From Branchiostoma floridae (lineage: Eukaryota > Chordata > Leptocardii > Amphioxiformes > Branchiostomatidae): a DNA stretch of 64,000 nt. A program made the translations under genes and the position numbers. Position 1 is the stretch's first letter. Each line of letters opens with the position of its first letter. The notes below the pieces were generated by a model, which did not search any database, had not been told where the DNA came from, and saw nothing but the letters and a program-made list of their open reading frames with translations. Where the stretch lies: assembly GCF_000003815.2 (NCBI RefSeq), contig NC_049984.1:27537741-27601740 (forward strand). The letters run 5' to 3'. Below, piece after piece: positions 1-11,275 of this stretch.

Positions 1-717
1 TCTGTACTTAAGGTGCACTCTCACTGCAATTATGTCAAGCTTGCATCACTGCAGAGTTCAATTGATGTAAAACTGCTTATGTTGGTAAAACTCCTTGACA
101 AGTGCAAATTCTGGTTTTACATTATCATGTAGTTTACAATGTATATAATATAGTGTAAAATGTTGCTTATACATGCTTAGACAACCAAGACAGTCTGAGT
201 TTGTGGCATTAATTAGTTTCATTAATTTTTCTCCATGTCCGGTCACCATAGCATATTCCCTTTGGAATCGACAACACCATACCACCGCACATGCAAGGAG
301 GTACAAATTGCCATGTATTCTATTGCTTGTGCAATGTTCCTGGAATCGGGCTGGGATAGTCTTGCTCTCGTTTATAGCGACAACCCCATTTTTTCTCTGG
401 ATGAAAGTTTGTGCGAGGGCACACTCCGCATGATGGTCCTATTAACACCACCCCCACAAAAACAGAGGGAATAAGTTTTCATGACAATACCATACCTCCG
501 TCAACCATCCCCACATAAAAAGGAGGGCAGCAGTGGCAAGCTGCCATCAAACAGAACATAAACATTTGCAATTCACGGTGTAATATAATATCTTGTCTAA
601 GGTGCGTTTGAAGATTAAAAGCGACCATTTATTCTTGGATTCCATTGCTTTGTCTATTCAAATTTGGGTCATTATTATTGTCATTCTAAGTTTTACATTT
701 TTGTTTCTTAGATTTAC
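1..717. other. no gene recognised
   Basis: Reading both strands gives only short overlapping open frames with no motif I recognise. A hydrophobic stretch is encoded around 640-710 but leads directly into the Gag-like remnant without a plausible start, so I do not call it a membrane protein. Confidence 0.4.
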
Positions 718-1211
718 TGGACTGTATGCTGTGCACCGCAGTAACATGAATCATGCCATGACGCATCAGCAGGCCAAGGAAGCCGCTATGCAGCTAACTG
801 GGGAGTGGCAGGCCAGGAGACAAAGGTCCACCCAAGTTCAGGCCACGTCCTTGGAGGATGGGCGGAGCCCTCAAACCGGTAGTAATAGCTATAGCACTAG
901 TCGGGTTAAACAGTTATTGGAAACGGACCCTAGAAATGCTCACTATCAATCTTCAAATGAATCAGCAATGCGACCAGCCCCGCAGACAGAGTCAAAATAA
1001 TACTTGTGATAACTGCGGGAAGGAGGGACATTGTGCGAGAGATTGTCAGGCCAACAGCGTCTGTTCTAACTGTGGGGAAGAGGTCCACATGGCTCGTGGA
1101 TGTCTGAGAAGGCCCAAGGCCAGTGGGATAACCGCCGCAAGTCTGACGAGTGTTACAGGTGTGGTGAGCCGGGCCGTGGAGAATCACAGACTCCTCGTTC
1201 TAGCAAATTAG
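718..1211 (+). pseudogene. Gag-like remnant with CCHC zinc knuckles (Ty3/Gypsy type)
   Basis: Two consecutive CX2CX4HX4C nucleic-acid-binding knuckles are encoded at 1005-1046 (CDNCGKEGHCARDC) and 1062-1103 (CSNCGEEVHMARGC). A third, degenerate one starting CYRCGE lies in another frame near 1151. The stretch before them is a polar, helix-prone Gag-like sequence in a different frame. Such knuckle strings sit at the C-terminus of retroelement Gag proteins and bind the RNA genome during particle assembly. Frame changes and stops show the element is dead. The protease-like stretch that follows supports assignment to one LTR retrotransposon. A cellular CNBP-like protein is the alternative, made unlikely by that neighbour. 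Confidence 0.7.
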
Positions 1212-1383
1212 AGCGGCCTGCCCCCGACAGCGGCCCGGGGGTGGATAGAATAGCTAAAGCGCTGTCAGGGAAGATAAGGTAGATAGTAGTAGGGTAGGGA
1301 CCGTTGTCAAGGATGAAGTAGAAGGAGTAGGAAACACACATAGAGCGCAGAAAATAGACATGGTAGAATCCGGTGATAGAGCA

Positions 1384-1743
1384 GAAAGCATTAGAGATAG
1401 GACAATAAGATCTTCGGATCATGTCGTCATTAAGTTTGATGGAGTAGACATTTCTTGTCTGTTAGATACGAAATCACGGGTAACTACCATACCAGAATCC
1501 ATGTATCGCCAATATTTTGGGGAGGACGGCCCCACACCCCCCAAAATGCAGAATCTTGGATTAAACTAACCGCCGCCAATGGAGAGGATATCCCATTAGT
1601 CGGATACATAGAAATGGATGTGACAGTTTTCGCCGAGACTCTAGGGGCATTATTATTACGCGGGATCAAGGGAAAGCCGTTCCTGCCATTGTTGGCATGA
1701 ATGTCATTGGGTCATGTAGGCAGAATCAGCGCTTCAAAAAGTA
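1384..1743 (+). pseudogene. retropepsin-like (aspartic protease) remnant
   Basis: The translation across 1414-1510 reads VDISCLLDTKSRVTTIPES, which matches the catalytic strand of retroelement proteases where the usual triad is D-T/S-G. Here the glycine position is lysine, so the active site is altered. The domain continues in a second frame from about 1557 (KLTAANGEDIPLVGYIEMDV). It ends in a third frame near 1665-1743 with VPAIVGMNVIGSC, the usual 'GMNVI' end of Gypsy proteases. Three frames over 360 bases mean at least two indels. It follows the zinc knuckles by about 200 bases, the normal Gag-Pol order. No reverse transcriptase is seen downstream. Confidence 0.65.
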
Positions 1744-1875
1744 ACAAATGAGACATAAGATCGCAGAGGAGTCCAGTACGCCGCCAGTTCTCACTTTCAC
1801 ATGCGAGAAGCCTACGAGATCTGCTGCTCCTGATTCTGCCCAGGACATTAAAGAAAAAGCAGGGAGTCCCAAAGA

Positions 1876-1912
1876 AGACCCAAGACAGTATATACATCTA
1901 CAGTATATACAT
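1876..1912 (+). repeat. two-copy 15-bp direct repeat
   Basis: The motif AGTATATACATCTAC occurs twice in immediate succession. It is probably slippage, and no function is suggested. Confidence 0.6.
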
Positions 1913-2027
1913 CTACACACATATTTTGTGTTTCAAAGTTGTTGAGATGCCTGTATCTGTTTTTTACAGGACGTTCTTGTTAGGCGGGCTACCAGCATCC
2001 CACCCCTCCAAGACAAGACTGGCCGAA

Positions 2028-2206
2028 GTCATACGCATTTCCCCTCTGCAGCAGGTACCTCTCCCAGAGAACACCTGAAGGGAAATTCCAGTCAAGGCGG
2101 ATACTTGTGTTGAACCATTACAACAAAATAAGGGCTATCATCAACAACAGTCAGGGAATGGAGAACATCAACACCATGCTGCTTCACCTCGATGAAACCA
2201 CCATTT
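2028..2206 (+). pseudogene. fragment of an unnamed repeat-associated protein
   Basis: An open stretch encodes RRILVLNHYNKIRAIINNS and then LLHLDETTIFN before a stop. I recall similar 'arginine-rich, then N.T.L..WY' openings in multicopy uncharacterised invertebrate proteins, but I cannot name the family. An upstream AG at 1969-1970 could serve as an acceptor. The sequence continues in a shifted frame to about 2340. The terminal exon at 2498 may belong to the same gene. Function unknown. Confidence 0.35.
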
Positions 2207-2497
2207 TTAACTGATACAAAACTGATACCGGGCCAGTAACCGTGTCTGTCCACCACCAGCTCTTTCAACATCATTTTGATAAGCCTTGGAGAAGGCATGG
2301 TTGCCAAGCTGGAAGTGAAGAACAAAGCGTCAAAGGCCTGGCATAAAGGTGCACCACTTGGAGAAGACTGGGTTCGGGTAGTGTAATGTGTGTTTGCCTG
2401 TTTTAGAAGCTATTCAAACAAACATGAAAATTAATCTGCATGGACTATATGTTTTCATCTTTAATGTATAAGACATTTCACTTCTTGCCTTCAATAG

Positions 2498-2791
2498 CTG
2501 AGAGCTCGGTTCTTTGAGGTTATCTGCGTCCCGGAATCCGCATCATCACAGGAATGTTACCGGTACAACCGGGAGCCAGAAGTGGATGTCTGGTGGGCAA
2601 GACTTCGTGCAGAAAAGTCCAACCCGTTTGATGAGAAACCACCTAAAAAGCCACCTAAAAAGCCACGATCAGATGTCAGGCAGACCATTGTACATGTTAC
2701 TAAAGATGTCCAATCCTACTATCTGCAGAAGCTCTCCCTGTTGGAACCAAAAATCACCATAACCAACAGAGTTCCTTGGACTGTACTATAA
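2498..2791 (+). CDS. probable terminal exon of an unrecognised gene
   Basis: After an AG acceptor (TCAATAG) the reading frame stays open for 97 codons and stops with TAA at 2789-2791. The protein begins LRARFFEVICVPES, includes YNREPEVDVWWARLRAEK, has a basic KPPKKPPKKPR segment that could be a nuclear localisation signal, and ends NRVPWTVL. An AATAAA lies 357 bases downstream at 3148-3153, a reasonable poly(A) signal. I do not recognise the family. It sits between the 2.0-kb fragment and the exon at 3356, but frame and gene membership cannot be proved here. Confidence 0.5.
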   Translation: MRARFFEVICVPESASSQECYRYNREPEVDVWWARLRAEKSNPFDEKPPKKPPKKPRSDVRQTIVHVTKDVQSYYLQKLSLLEPKITITNRVPWTVL

Positions 2792-3147
2792 AGTACATAT
2801 GGACGCAGGTGAACAAGAAAACATAAGGTGTGCAGTCCAGTTGGATGTAATGGGAGATATCAATCATGCTTAAAACAGTAAAGTACAGGACGAGAGTTTG
2901 GCTGGATTGCTCTAGATATATTGTATATATTGTATGAGTTTCTCAGTGCTATATTGTATCTGTTATAATTATGTACACCGTTTACATTTGTATGGCTTCA
3001 GTCCAGTGTTTTGCCACCAGATGTACATATGATCTTGTGTATGAGGACCAGATAAGTTTCTCAGTGCCCTAATGTATCTGTTATGTACATGGTTTACAAA
3101 TGACCTGCATACACTGTTTCGTTTATGATTTATATTTATATTCATAC

Positions 3148-3153
3148 AATAAA
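3148..3153 (+). terminator. possible poly(A) signal AATAAA
   Basis: A canonical hexamer follows the TAA of the terminal exon at 2498-2791 within an AT-rich stretch. Such hexamers are frequent by chance in this composition. Confidence 0.3.
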
Positions 3154-3355
3154 TGCATATTCACATATACTTCAATACAATACAATTTCTGGAGACTTCA
3201 GGCCATGTAGGCTGGAGATATGATGTTCTTTTTTCATCAGTAAGTAAACAGCAGCAAGAAGGGTTTTACAGCGCAGGTGCCAAAAATGTTCTACGTGCCT
3301 CGTACAAAGTGTCACGTGATCGCTGAAGTCTTTTAAATTTAAGTCTATTTTTCAG

Positions 3356-3568
3356 ATACCACGCCTTTCAGCGTAAGCCACTCCCGGGGTTGGAGATGGA
3401 TATATTCCGTGAATACGACAACCCGTATGACAAGGATGCCTACATTGAGGATGCCCCAGCTCTGCAACAGACGCCAATCGCTAGACAAGACATTGGGAGG
3501 CTGCCGGCAGGTCTGGCGAAAATCTTCGCCGAGATGGACAGAGGCGGCATATTGTGTGCACCTACATG
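3356..3568 (+). CDS. internal exon, unassigned
   Basis: The block is bounded by TTTTTCAG and GTAAAT and is open throughout. It encodes YHAFQRKPLPGLEMDIFRE, then an acidic tyrosine-rich stretch (YDNPYDKDAYIEDAP), then IARQDIGRLPAGLAKIFAEMD. The clean splice borders and amino-acid composition look like real coding sequence. I do not recognise a domain. It precedes the transposase-like exon at 3967 and may be part of the same spliced unit. Confidence 0.45.
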
Positions 3569-3709
3569 GTAAATATCTGTTGTTTGTGAACTATGTGTGA
3601 TTGCCTATGGTATTGCTAAATGCATATGAATAGAAATGTGGTAACAGGAAAATGTATAACGATACACACATTGTATATGATGTAATTATATGACTTTCAA
3701 AAATTACAG

Positions 3710-4067
3710 ATACTGAAACCATTGCAAGAAAGTTTAAAAAGTGACAAAGGGGAAAACAAGGGACAAGGGCCAAACATGGCACCCAGAGCTTGCGGACAAA
3801 GCCAAAGGTAATTTTGTTCAACATCTTTACTTGGATGAACTATTTCACTTGTTCAGCCCTCATAATGGTCAGGGCAATTAAAAAAAGCTTCAGATAATAT
3901 CATAGATCCATGGCAAAACTTAGTAAACCATAGCTGCACTAAATGAACAAAGGATTTCACCTGCAGGAGCACCATTGAAAACTCATTTCTACTGGTGCAT
4001 GGCACGGTGTGGGGGAGATGTGCAGGTTCTGAGGGACAGCCTCATCAACATTGTTCAGCATCACCAG
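3710..4067 (+). pseudogene. THAP/Kolobok-type DDE transposase fragment (small copy)
   Basis: Two exon-like blocks, 3710-3807 and 3967-4067, have AG/GT borders. The second encodes PLKTHFYWCMARCGGD followed by VLRDSLINIVQHHQ. It aligns by eye with the 'HLYWCA' and 'HLWWAVQTCEGNAE' segments of the larger copies at 44.9 kb and 50.3 kb in this window. In that family this region follows the catalytic acidic residues. The first block contains an in-frame stop in the frame I favour, so the copy is probably inactive. Confidence 0.5.
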
Positions 4068-4295
4068 GTAATGTCCATGTTCCGTTGTCCAACAAGATCT
4101 GTACTGATTTTGCGGAATATAAAAAACAATGGCATAATGTAATGTCAGTATAATGTATAAATATATGCGAGGTTACCTTTAAAATGTTTCTAATCTTCTC
4201 CCGCGGTGTTATTTTGGGCACCGCGGGAGTACAGCAATGATCACAGCAATGAACACAGCAATGATCCTGGTCTTGAACCGAGTTTAGTTTGGATG

Positions 4296-4436
4296 ATTGG
4301 CAGATGGTCTCTGTATATGCAAGCTATCCGGACCAACAATGATGAGGAGGGATGGCACAAACGACTGAATCTGAAGGCTAGTTGCTAGTGGCCCAGGTTC
4401 GTTTGATCTATGAAGGGAGAGAGAACAAGCCCTCAA
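4296..4436 (+). pseudogene. MULE/DDE transposase C-terminal fragment
   Basis: The frame encodes IRTNNDEEGWHKRLN before a stop at 4386, and continues in the next frame with AQVRLIYEGR. The 'RTNND.EGWH.RLN' box and a later 'QVRL..EG' are what I recall at the end of MULE-type transposases of invertebrates. Only about 45 residues are present. The decayed MULE core at 10.6-11.3 kb may come from the same family. Confidence 0.5.
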
Positions 4437-4439
4437 TAG

Positions 4440-5075
4440 CGGGTATCCCAATAGACATACACCTCACATGCAGACAGGCCCAGAACTACCCGAGAATGAA
4501 GACAAAGCGCACAGGAAACCCTATCTTCGATATCATAACACACATCAACTCCCAAAAGTCAAACAACCAGATAAGATCTCCACTCCACCTGCTCCAAACA
4601 AGGCTTAATGAAATGAAAGGCGATACGGAAGAAAACATGGTGGACAAAGAACCGTACTACGATGCAAGACTACCTCCTTTCACCATGGGTAGCATCGATT
4701 CAACAACCAACACTACAGGGGAAAGGCAAAGCACGAAGGGATGTCCTGAACACACTTACACTAAAAGGCAATGAACCTACTACCAGTCATCTTCACAGAC
4801 GGCTCGGCACTTAGGAATCCCGGACCTACTGGTTGCGCCACAGTCGTCTATGAAAAGTAGGGAACATCTGAACCTTTTGCTGTACGCAAACCTCACGAAA
4901 ACCAGTAGCCAACAAATCCAACAACTATGAAGGAGAACATGAGGGGATTCACCTCGCTATTACCACCATCATCAGAAGACAAACCACATATACCAACGCA
5001 CTCGATAGAGACCGTCACATGGGTTCAACAAGTGGAGGCCTACAACGGCTTAATGTGATTGGATGGCGCGCAAGC
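4440..5075 (+). pseudogene. non-LTR retrotransposon fragment with RNase H
   Basis: An open stretch to 4772 resembles the linker after reverse transcriptase (PLHLLQTRLNEMKGD). From 4771 a second frame gives VIFTDGSALRNPGPTG followed by CATVVYEK and a stop at 4858-4860. The 'TDGS...NPGPTG' box carries the first catalytic aspartate of RNase H, which degrades RNA in RNA-DNA hybrids. The sequence after the stop is frameshifted and loses similarity. RNase H restricts the source to LINE clades that carry it, or less likely to an LTR element. No 3' tail is obvious. Confidence 0.65.
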
Positions 5076-5484
5076 GCACATTCCATGTAATTGAATACGA
5101 AATGAAGCCTACGTGAAGCATGTTTGAATCATTGAATGGAAGACTGTGAAATACAACTTCCCGGTTGTGACGTAAAAAGCTGTTAACTGTTAGTACAGGC
5201 TTACTGTATTTTGCTGAGCATACGAGCAGAGCAGTGCTAATTTTTAAGCTGCAAGGAAACACATTGATGGACTGATCACAATCTAGGTGTATAAAGAGAG
5301 TATGTACTCGGTATATATATTACATTTGTTCACACACTTGTATATCATTTGAAACTGTTTGCATCTGGAATAGCAGAACTGTGCTGAATGCAGTGTTATA
5401 GAATAGGATGGACATTACACCTGCATCATGTTTGTCGACTAATGCGTGAAGTACTGCAGTTAAATCTTAAAATCACTATTTCAG

Positions 5485-5558
5485 ATGACTACAGTGTTGC
5501 CAGTGAGTTTCGCTGTAACCATGAGAGGCAACTAAAGCAGAAGGAGAAAGAAGAGAAG
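5485..5558 (+). CDS. small internal exon, lysine/glutamate-rich
   Basis: Bounded by ATTTCAG and GTAAGT, it encodes YSVASEFRCNHERQLKQKEK ending EEK. The splice signals are strong for such a short block. It may be spliced to the duplicated exons at 6397 and 6712, which are also short and charged. No domain recognised. Confidence 0.4.
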
Positions 5559-6239
5559 GTAAGTCAAATATTTTCAAACAGCACTAGCACAATTTAATGT
5601 TAAGCATTATTGTTATAACCCATGCACCTACTTCTATTATTGAAAAATCTGTTCTTATAAGGATGAAGAATCACACTTTATTATGGATGTTGAGTTATCC
5701 TTCATCAGTTCATGGTTGCTTAGCATCATGGCAAGATCATGATTTTTCAGTAAAATTAACCTGTTGAAGAACTGGAAGGTGATACCATAAAACTGAGTGC
5801 ACAAAGGCATAGGCCTGGTCCTCTCACTCTGGCTTTGTTATTTTAATGTTATTCCACATATGCTTTTAATTTTTTTTAAATTAAATTGGTGTGGCCTAAC
5901 AGTAGTTGTCTGATTTTGTAACTTAATGAACTTTGCTATACCAAGTTTCATCTGATGAAACTACCTTGGCTATACCAACAACCACCACATAGCTAAAATA
6001 ATACTTTTATCACAAACAGGTGCAAAGCGAAGCCATTGAACCCAGGGCACCTCTTGCCAACATATCAAACACTTTTGTTCTAGGGCACGGCTAGTGTGTT
6101 AAGTTTTTTTCTGATTGATAGACTTTTTAACTTATCTGAAAATTATATACAAGAAGACCCTGCAGCAAGGATTTGTGACTATACTTGCTTGTTCCTCTGG
6201 TAATGGGCAAATTCATGACACGGGTAAATTCACAACATT

Positions 6240-6775
6240 CATTTAATGTTTTGATTCCCCCAAAAAGTACTTGTCCCATTTTCACTGTTATCCATAAACT
6301 CAATGAACTCTTGTATGTAAAACAAATGTGTTATAATTTCGCGATAGCTACTGTTACTTCAATAATAGTTTTAATTTGCATCTTCTTCACTGTTAGGCAT
6401 CAGAAGTGCCCACAGAGCTGGAGCTGTGCCTGGGCAAGGACAGCCAGGAAGTACATGTAGGTTTAGTTTTATATTCTTTATTCGTTTAATTTATTACAAC
6501 GTTAAACCGGGAGTGAGTGTGTGAGTGTACATGCTGGGTAACACAAACACGTACAAGTTGGGGTAGCATTCAAAGTTTTGAATTCCCAAAAAAAACTTGT
6601 CCCATTTTCACTGTTCTCTTGTTAGTGAAATAAATTTGTTAAAATCTTGCGATAGTTAACTGTTACTGCTTCTTCGATTATTGTGTTAACTTTCATCTTC
6701 TTGACTGTTAGGCACCAGAAATGCCCACAGAGCTGGAGCCAGTCCAGGACAAGGGCAAGGGCAGCCAGAAAGTAG
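6240..6775 (+). repeat. local tandem duplication carrying an exon
   Basis: Two copies of about 200 bases, roughly 6250-6450 and 6583-6771, share 'CTTGTCCCATTTTCACTGTT', a 'TTGCGATAG' or 'TTCGCGATAG' segment and an identical acceptor context ending CTGTTAGGCA. Each carries an exon: 6397-6450 and 6712-6771. The exons encode ASEVPTELELCLGKDSQE and APEMPTELEPVQDKGKGSQ. The second has drifted and gained two codons, but both keep AG/GT borders. About 330 bases separate equivalent points. Confidence 0.65.
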
Positions 6776-6856
6776 GTTTTGTTTTCTATTGCATGCAATA
6801 TGTGAATCATATACACATTATTCAATATCAAGAGATAAGGTAGATTGTTCCTTTCT

Positions 6857-6982
6857 NNNNNNNNNNNNNNNNNNNNNNNNNNNNNNNNNNNNNNNNNNNN
6901 NNNNNNNNNNNNNNNNNNNNNNNNNNNNNNNNNNNNNNNNNNNNNNNNNNNNNNNNNNNNNNNNNNNNNNNNNNNNNNNNNN
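6857..6982. other. assembly gap
   Basis: A run of 126 Ns. Nothing crossing it can be interpreted, and its true length is unknown. Confidence 0.99.
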
Positions 6983-7129
6983 CAAATGACCAGCAATATG
7001 TTATAAAATTACAGGAAACTATCTAAGTCCTACAGTGGAAGCCAATTTATTGTATAACGAATTACCACACACTTCTGTTAATCTTTTGGATCTGTAATCT
7101 CGTGATGGTGTGGTCCAGCTCAATGACTT

Positions 7130-8240
7130 CACTTTGTTTTCACCACTAGTCCACTAATTTTAATCCCACAAGTTTCATTTGAACCAAAAAAAAGGTCATT
7201 CTGTTCATTAAACTTTGGTGAGGGGGTTAGAGAAACTTGAGTGGAGTGTAACATGTCAACAAGTAACATGAGGGCTCGAAATTCATTTTTGTGATTAGGA
7301 TGAACCCAACTTCTACTCTCCAAGCAAAAATTGGCTCCGGCTGTTTTGGACGTGTTTTTAGGCGTTTTTGGTCCGGCTTTGTATTTTGTACCGTTTATAC
7401 TTTGATAATTATTTGGGAGCACTGTGAGAGCAAGGGTTCACATACCAGCCTCTCCCACATCATTAGACATGGTTGTCATCCTTGGGTTTTATGTTTCTTA
7501 GGAACATGTCTTAGTTCAGAAACTCCAGTAGAAGGGTACAGAACGGACTCAAGGCACCCTATGGTCAGGAGATAACATTCCTATAGCAAAAAGTGATCGG
7601 GCAGTGCCGGTATGAGAAGGAATATAAGTTAGTAATGGGGACACATTTTCCCGTTTTTTTTGCCCTCCACAAGGATAAAGGGTGCACCAGCAGCGCCGCG
7701 GCCGCGGTCCATGCCTCACAAGCACCAGAGCTTGAAAAGAAAAGAACCCCTGAGCGAAAGGCGTTTTTAGTGAGGTTGGCATGTTTCGTACATGTTCCAA
7801 TAATACACTATCTCATGTGCAATTTCCGTATCGTGTATTTTAGTCGGCAAAATGGAATGTCAGAGAATAGAATTGACGTTTCAGAACTCGGACTCAACTG
7901 CTTGGATAGTTACAATTTATTTTGCAAAGGAAGAACCAAGTACTGGAAAAAAACTCTATTTAAGTTCCCCATGTTAGTAACGTAGGATTACGTCGATTTT
8001 CAAGGGATAGTCTTCCGTTCAAACATCATTAACTGAATGCATGTGTTTACATTTTGGGTTGTACTTTTGTAATCATTCTAAACGTTTTGTGCAAGGAATA
8101 CTGAAGAAGGAAACAACAATAAAACGACGGAAGTCCGAGCAGCCCTTTCACATTAATTATGTAAATTAGGGACTTTTTTCATAATAGAAATCTGCTAATC
8201 CTCCACCTGCCACAAACTACGTATGTTAGGTGTATTTGTT
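7130..8240. other. no gene recognised
   Basis: The longest open stretch (about 130 codons from 7593) has no recognisable motif and no supporting splice or start context. A GC-rich patch lies at 7692-7707. I see no repeat structure. Confidence 0.35.
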
Positions 8241-8248
8241 ACTTTGTT

Positions 8249-8575
8249 TTGTTATGCTCCTTGGAAGATATTGACCAGAATGCCGCCAGGGGGGCCCAAA
8301 CATACATCACTTTTTCCTTACAAAAAATCAAGACCATAGCATGTCCAGGTCAAAAGATACAAAAAACCGAGGTTCTGCTGCAGTACCAAGATCACACACC
8401 AAAACTGACCTTGACCTTCATCTTCCCAATGCCTACCCACGTACCAAATATAATTATAATCCGTCCAGAGGTTCTAAAGTTATGCTGACCACAAATATGC
8501 GGAAACACAAACACACAGACAGACACACACACAGACACACTAAAAACTATACCTCCATGAAAAATGGAGGTAAAA
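8249..8575 (+). repeat. interspersed repeat with CA-rich microsatellite and terminal hairpin
   Basis: A unique-looking body is followed by a CA/CAGA-rich tract (about 8505-8540) and then by TACCTCCAT at 8550-8558 paired with ATGGAGGTA at 8564-8572. I recall the same CA tract plus 'cctccatgaaaaatggagg' hairpin in many marine invertebrate genomes. It is probably a short non-autonomous element. No coding potential is claimed. Confidence 0.5.
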
Positions 8576-8665
8576 ATGTTTTTGACCGGTACCCACCCGT
8601 GCTATGAATGCTAATACGTCATTTGAAAGTCGATTGTAAAGTTGACTCATCTTTTCTTTTTCCAG

Positions 8666-8889
8666 CGCCATCATGCGAGGCATTCGGTTGCAGCCGACAA
8701 CCCTGCTCAGGATGGAGATCACTTCAGTGTATCAGACAGGGACGGCTGTCCGCGTGTATGTGTATCAGGTGACCGTTCGTTGAAGACAGCGACCTTGACA
8801 AAGCAGCCCAAGAAGTGGCGGAGATGCTGACGAATATGGACTGGGGTGACGTTGCCATCCCACCGGAAGAGAACTGTACAGTTATGTAG
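8666..8889 (+). CDS. terminal exon-like block, unassigned
   Basis: After TTTTTCCAG the frame encodes IRLQPTTLLRMEITSVYQTG and then VRVYVYQV. In a second frame, DSDLDKAAQEVAEMLTNMDW leads to NCTVM and a TAG at 8887-8889. The two halves read like one protein separated by a single frame change near 8780. The acidic, regularly spaced C-terminal half looks genuinely coding. Family unknown. Confidence 0.4.
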
Positions 8890-10530
8890 TGACGGGTACA
8901 TATGCAGAGTTAGTTTGTGATTTCGCGTTCCCGGTTGTCATACTGATTTTCTTTGTCAGTCGCCGCATTCAGTGCATTTGACCCATTTCCAAAAATACAC
9001 GTACCTGTTGAGGAACCTTTTTGGGGGGATCGGAACCAGAACAATTTTGACAGTGATAATAAATTGTATTTATGTACGTCTGCATTTAGGGACATGTTCT
9101 GTTATATATCCTTTGTGCTGTTAGATGTTATGTGGTCCACCATGCGCCATGATGAAGTTTTGTTACTATGTACTCGGATTCATTACTTTTCTATTATGTC
9201 AATGTGTTTGGACGTACCTTAATTGAACAGCTGACGTCATATAGCAACTGGTTAGGGTATCTGTAACAATTGACTCCTTGAACTCGGTGTGTACATATTC
9301 ACTGACCGCTATAGTACTTTATCTCATGCATGCATCTAGACAAATGCTACTAGTATATTGTGTTTGTAGCGAGGCAAGGCATAGACATTACTAGTTGCAG
9401 ATGTGGACATAGTATGCGATATATGTACATTTCAATAAAACAGCTTCAGTTCAGAAATAATGTTGTCCTCTCCAATTGTATACCTGTACAGAGAGCCAGT
9501 CATACCCTCAAGTGTCATCATCACATGAGTAACCTTACATAAATGAAGATAAGAATGTGTGCTTCACTAGATAGATGGATAATTAATGGATGCATAGATG
9601 GTTTGATTACTCCATAGATGACTGCTTGAATGCATAGCAATACATAGAGGTATGGAAGGACAGATGCACAAACATATATAGTGACCTCAAGAATAATCCA
9701 GATATTTCCGAGCAACGCAACATGCGGGTAAGCGCAAAACTGCACGTAAATCGAATCTGTGTTGTGACTTGTTACAAATAGTTCCAGTCATGGTCGCATA
9801 ACACAGTCTTTCACTCGATTGCATTGAAATGTCGAAAATGGCATTTTTCTTGGTCGAAAAATAATTCGGCTTAATTTTCACTGAAAACTACTTGGTTGTT
9901 TGGGAAATTTCCTCTTTTAACCATAGCCAAAAATTCGCAACTTATTATTTTCGGTCCCATTGGTAATGCATCACAATAAGTCGTCGCAGTTCTTGAAAAC
10001 CATAGAAATATTCTGTTCACGTCACTGAGTCGGAAACTGTGGTGCATAGTAGAGGAATATGTAAGTTATGAGGCTGTATGAGTTGAATAACGATGTTTGT
10101 TTGGCTGGATAGAATATCGCGCACGCATACGGTGCTCGTTACTTCCGTGTGACTGTTGCAGTATGGTGACTACTGCACCCTGGTATATGTTTTGGGGTCC
10201 TTAACTATATCTCAAGATCTACAGGATTTCTGTTCTAAAACTTGGTACGGCTTTGTATCTTGACTACATTTATTGTATGAGCAGCAAGAAGTCAAGGTCA
10301 ACTTTGCTTAACGTCGCATATCACAATATTTATGTTTGACCCCCTAGACATTTTGCAGACAAATGTAGAAAATAAAAAATTTTCAAATGATAAATGATGT
10401 TGACACTTCAATCAATGTGTTTGTTTCTCCTGACTAGAATTTAGACTTACATGTACTTTTTTCGTTTATTTACACAGGGACAGGGTCATGCCAGCAGCTA
10501 AACAACAACACAGGGACAGGGCCTCATGAC
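8890..10530. other. no gene recognised
   Basis: AT-rich sequence with short open frames only. No terminal inverted repeats, tandem array or protein motif was noticed on either strand. Confidence 0.4.
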
Positions 10531-10559
10531 ACAGCGGATGATAAGGACAACCTGTGACG

Positions 10560-11275
10560 TTTTTGCTGCAGAAGAAAACCAGCTATGGCAGGATGTTGGA
10601 CCTCAAGGACTACCTTGATACAGAACCTGTGAAGCAGGCCCGGTCATCAAACGAGACCAGCCTGCACTTTAAGGCGTTTCGCGCCAAACGGTTAATATCT
10701 TCTTTGATTGCGCAGCTGGAACTGGACCCGACCCACGGACCCGAGGATGAAGATGTGCAGCAAAGGTCACATGTTGGATGCTGCAAACTGTGGCAGCTGG
10801 CCCATCCCAACCCGCCAGGATGGTGTACGATGCGGTAGCGGTACAAGAAGAGAACGTCGATCATGTGCCGAACTTCAACGATGTCCGCACGCAGCTGGAA
10901 CGCTACAGGGCTGCCCTTGTCCCTCCCATTCCGTACGAAGTGGAAGACGTCGTGATACCAGAAGAGTTGACGGGGACTGAGAGTGGACGTCGGTACCTCA
11001 GTCGTCAGGACAATGACTGGGGAGTTCTCGTCTTTGCCATGGAGCGTAACCTGAAGAAGCTGCGGGAGTGCACCGATGATACACGCACTGTATTCATGGC
11101 AGAGTCATCCCGTTTGACATGGGGCTCATGACGGAGAGGACAATCTGGGCCTACCGTCAGATCTTCCAGCATGTGAAGGCCAGAGTGAGGCAAGTGACCC
11201 GCCATCACCTTCGACCTCAGAGAGTCTTGATGGACTTTGAAGTTGGTCTCATGACGGCGACTGAGACGGAGGTAG
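10560..11275 (+). pseudogene. decayed MULE-type transposase
   Basis: Three frames together cover the N-terminal half of a MULE transposase. One frame encodes DVRTQLERYRAALVPP, then DVVIPEELTG, then RQDNDWGVLVFAMERNLKKL. After an apparent internal deletion near 11085, RVIPFDMGLMTERTIWAYRQ continues with the helical segment QHVKARVRQVTRH and then VLMDFEVG. The last box carries the catalytic aspartate ('DFE') of this DDE family. The first catalytic aspartate region ('DGTF') is missing, consistent with the deletion. MULE enzymes cut and paste DNA transposons in the nucleus. Similarity stops near 11275. Confidence 0.65.

Noticed and set aside
593-730. Membrane protein with a hydrophobic segment at 640-710
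   Set aside because: Frame continues into Gag-like sequence and no start or partner exon fits. It is probably AT-rich chance.
6622-6996. Open frames running through the N gap
   Set aside because: Unknown bases translate to X and cannot support coding.
8249-8607. Coding frames of 79-88 codons across the CA-rich repeat
   Set aside because: They follow from microsatellite composition and end at the hairpin. No protein motif.
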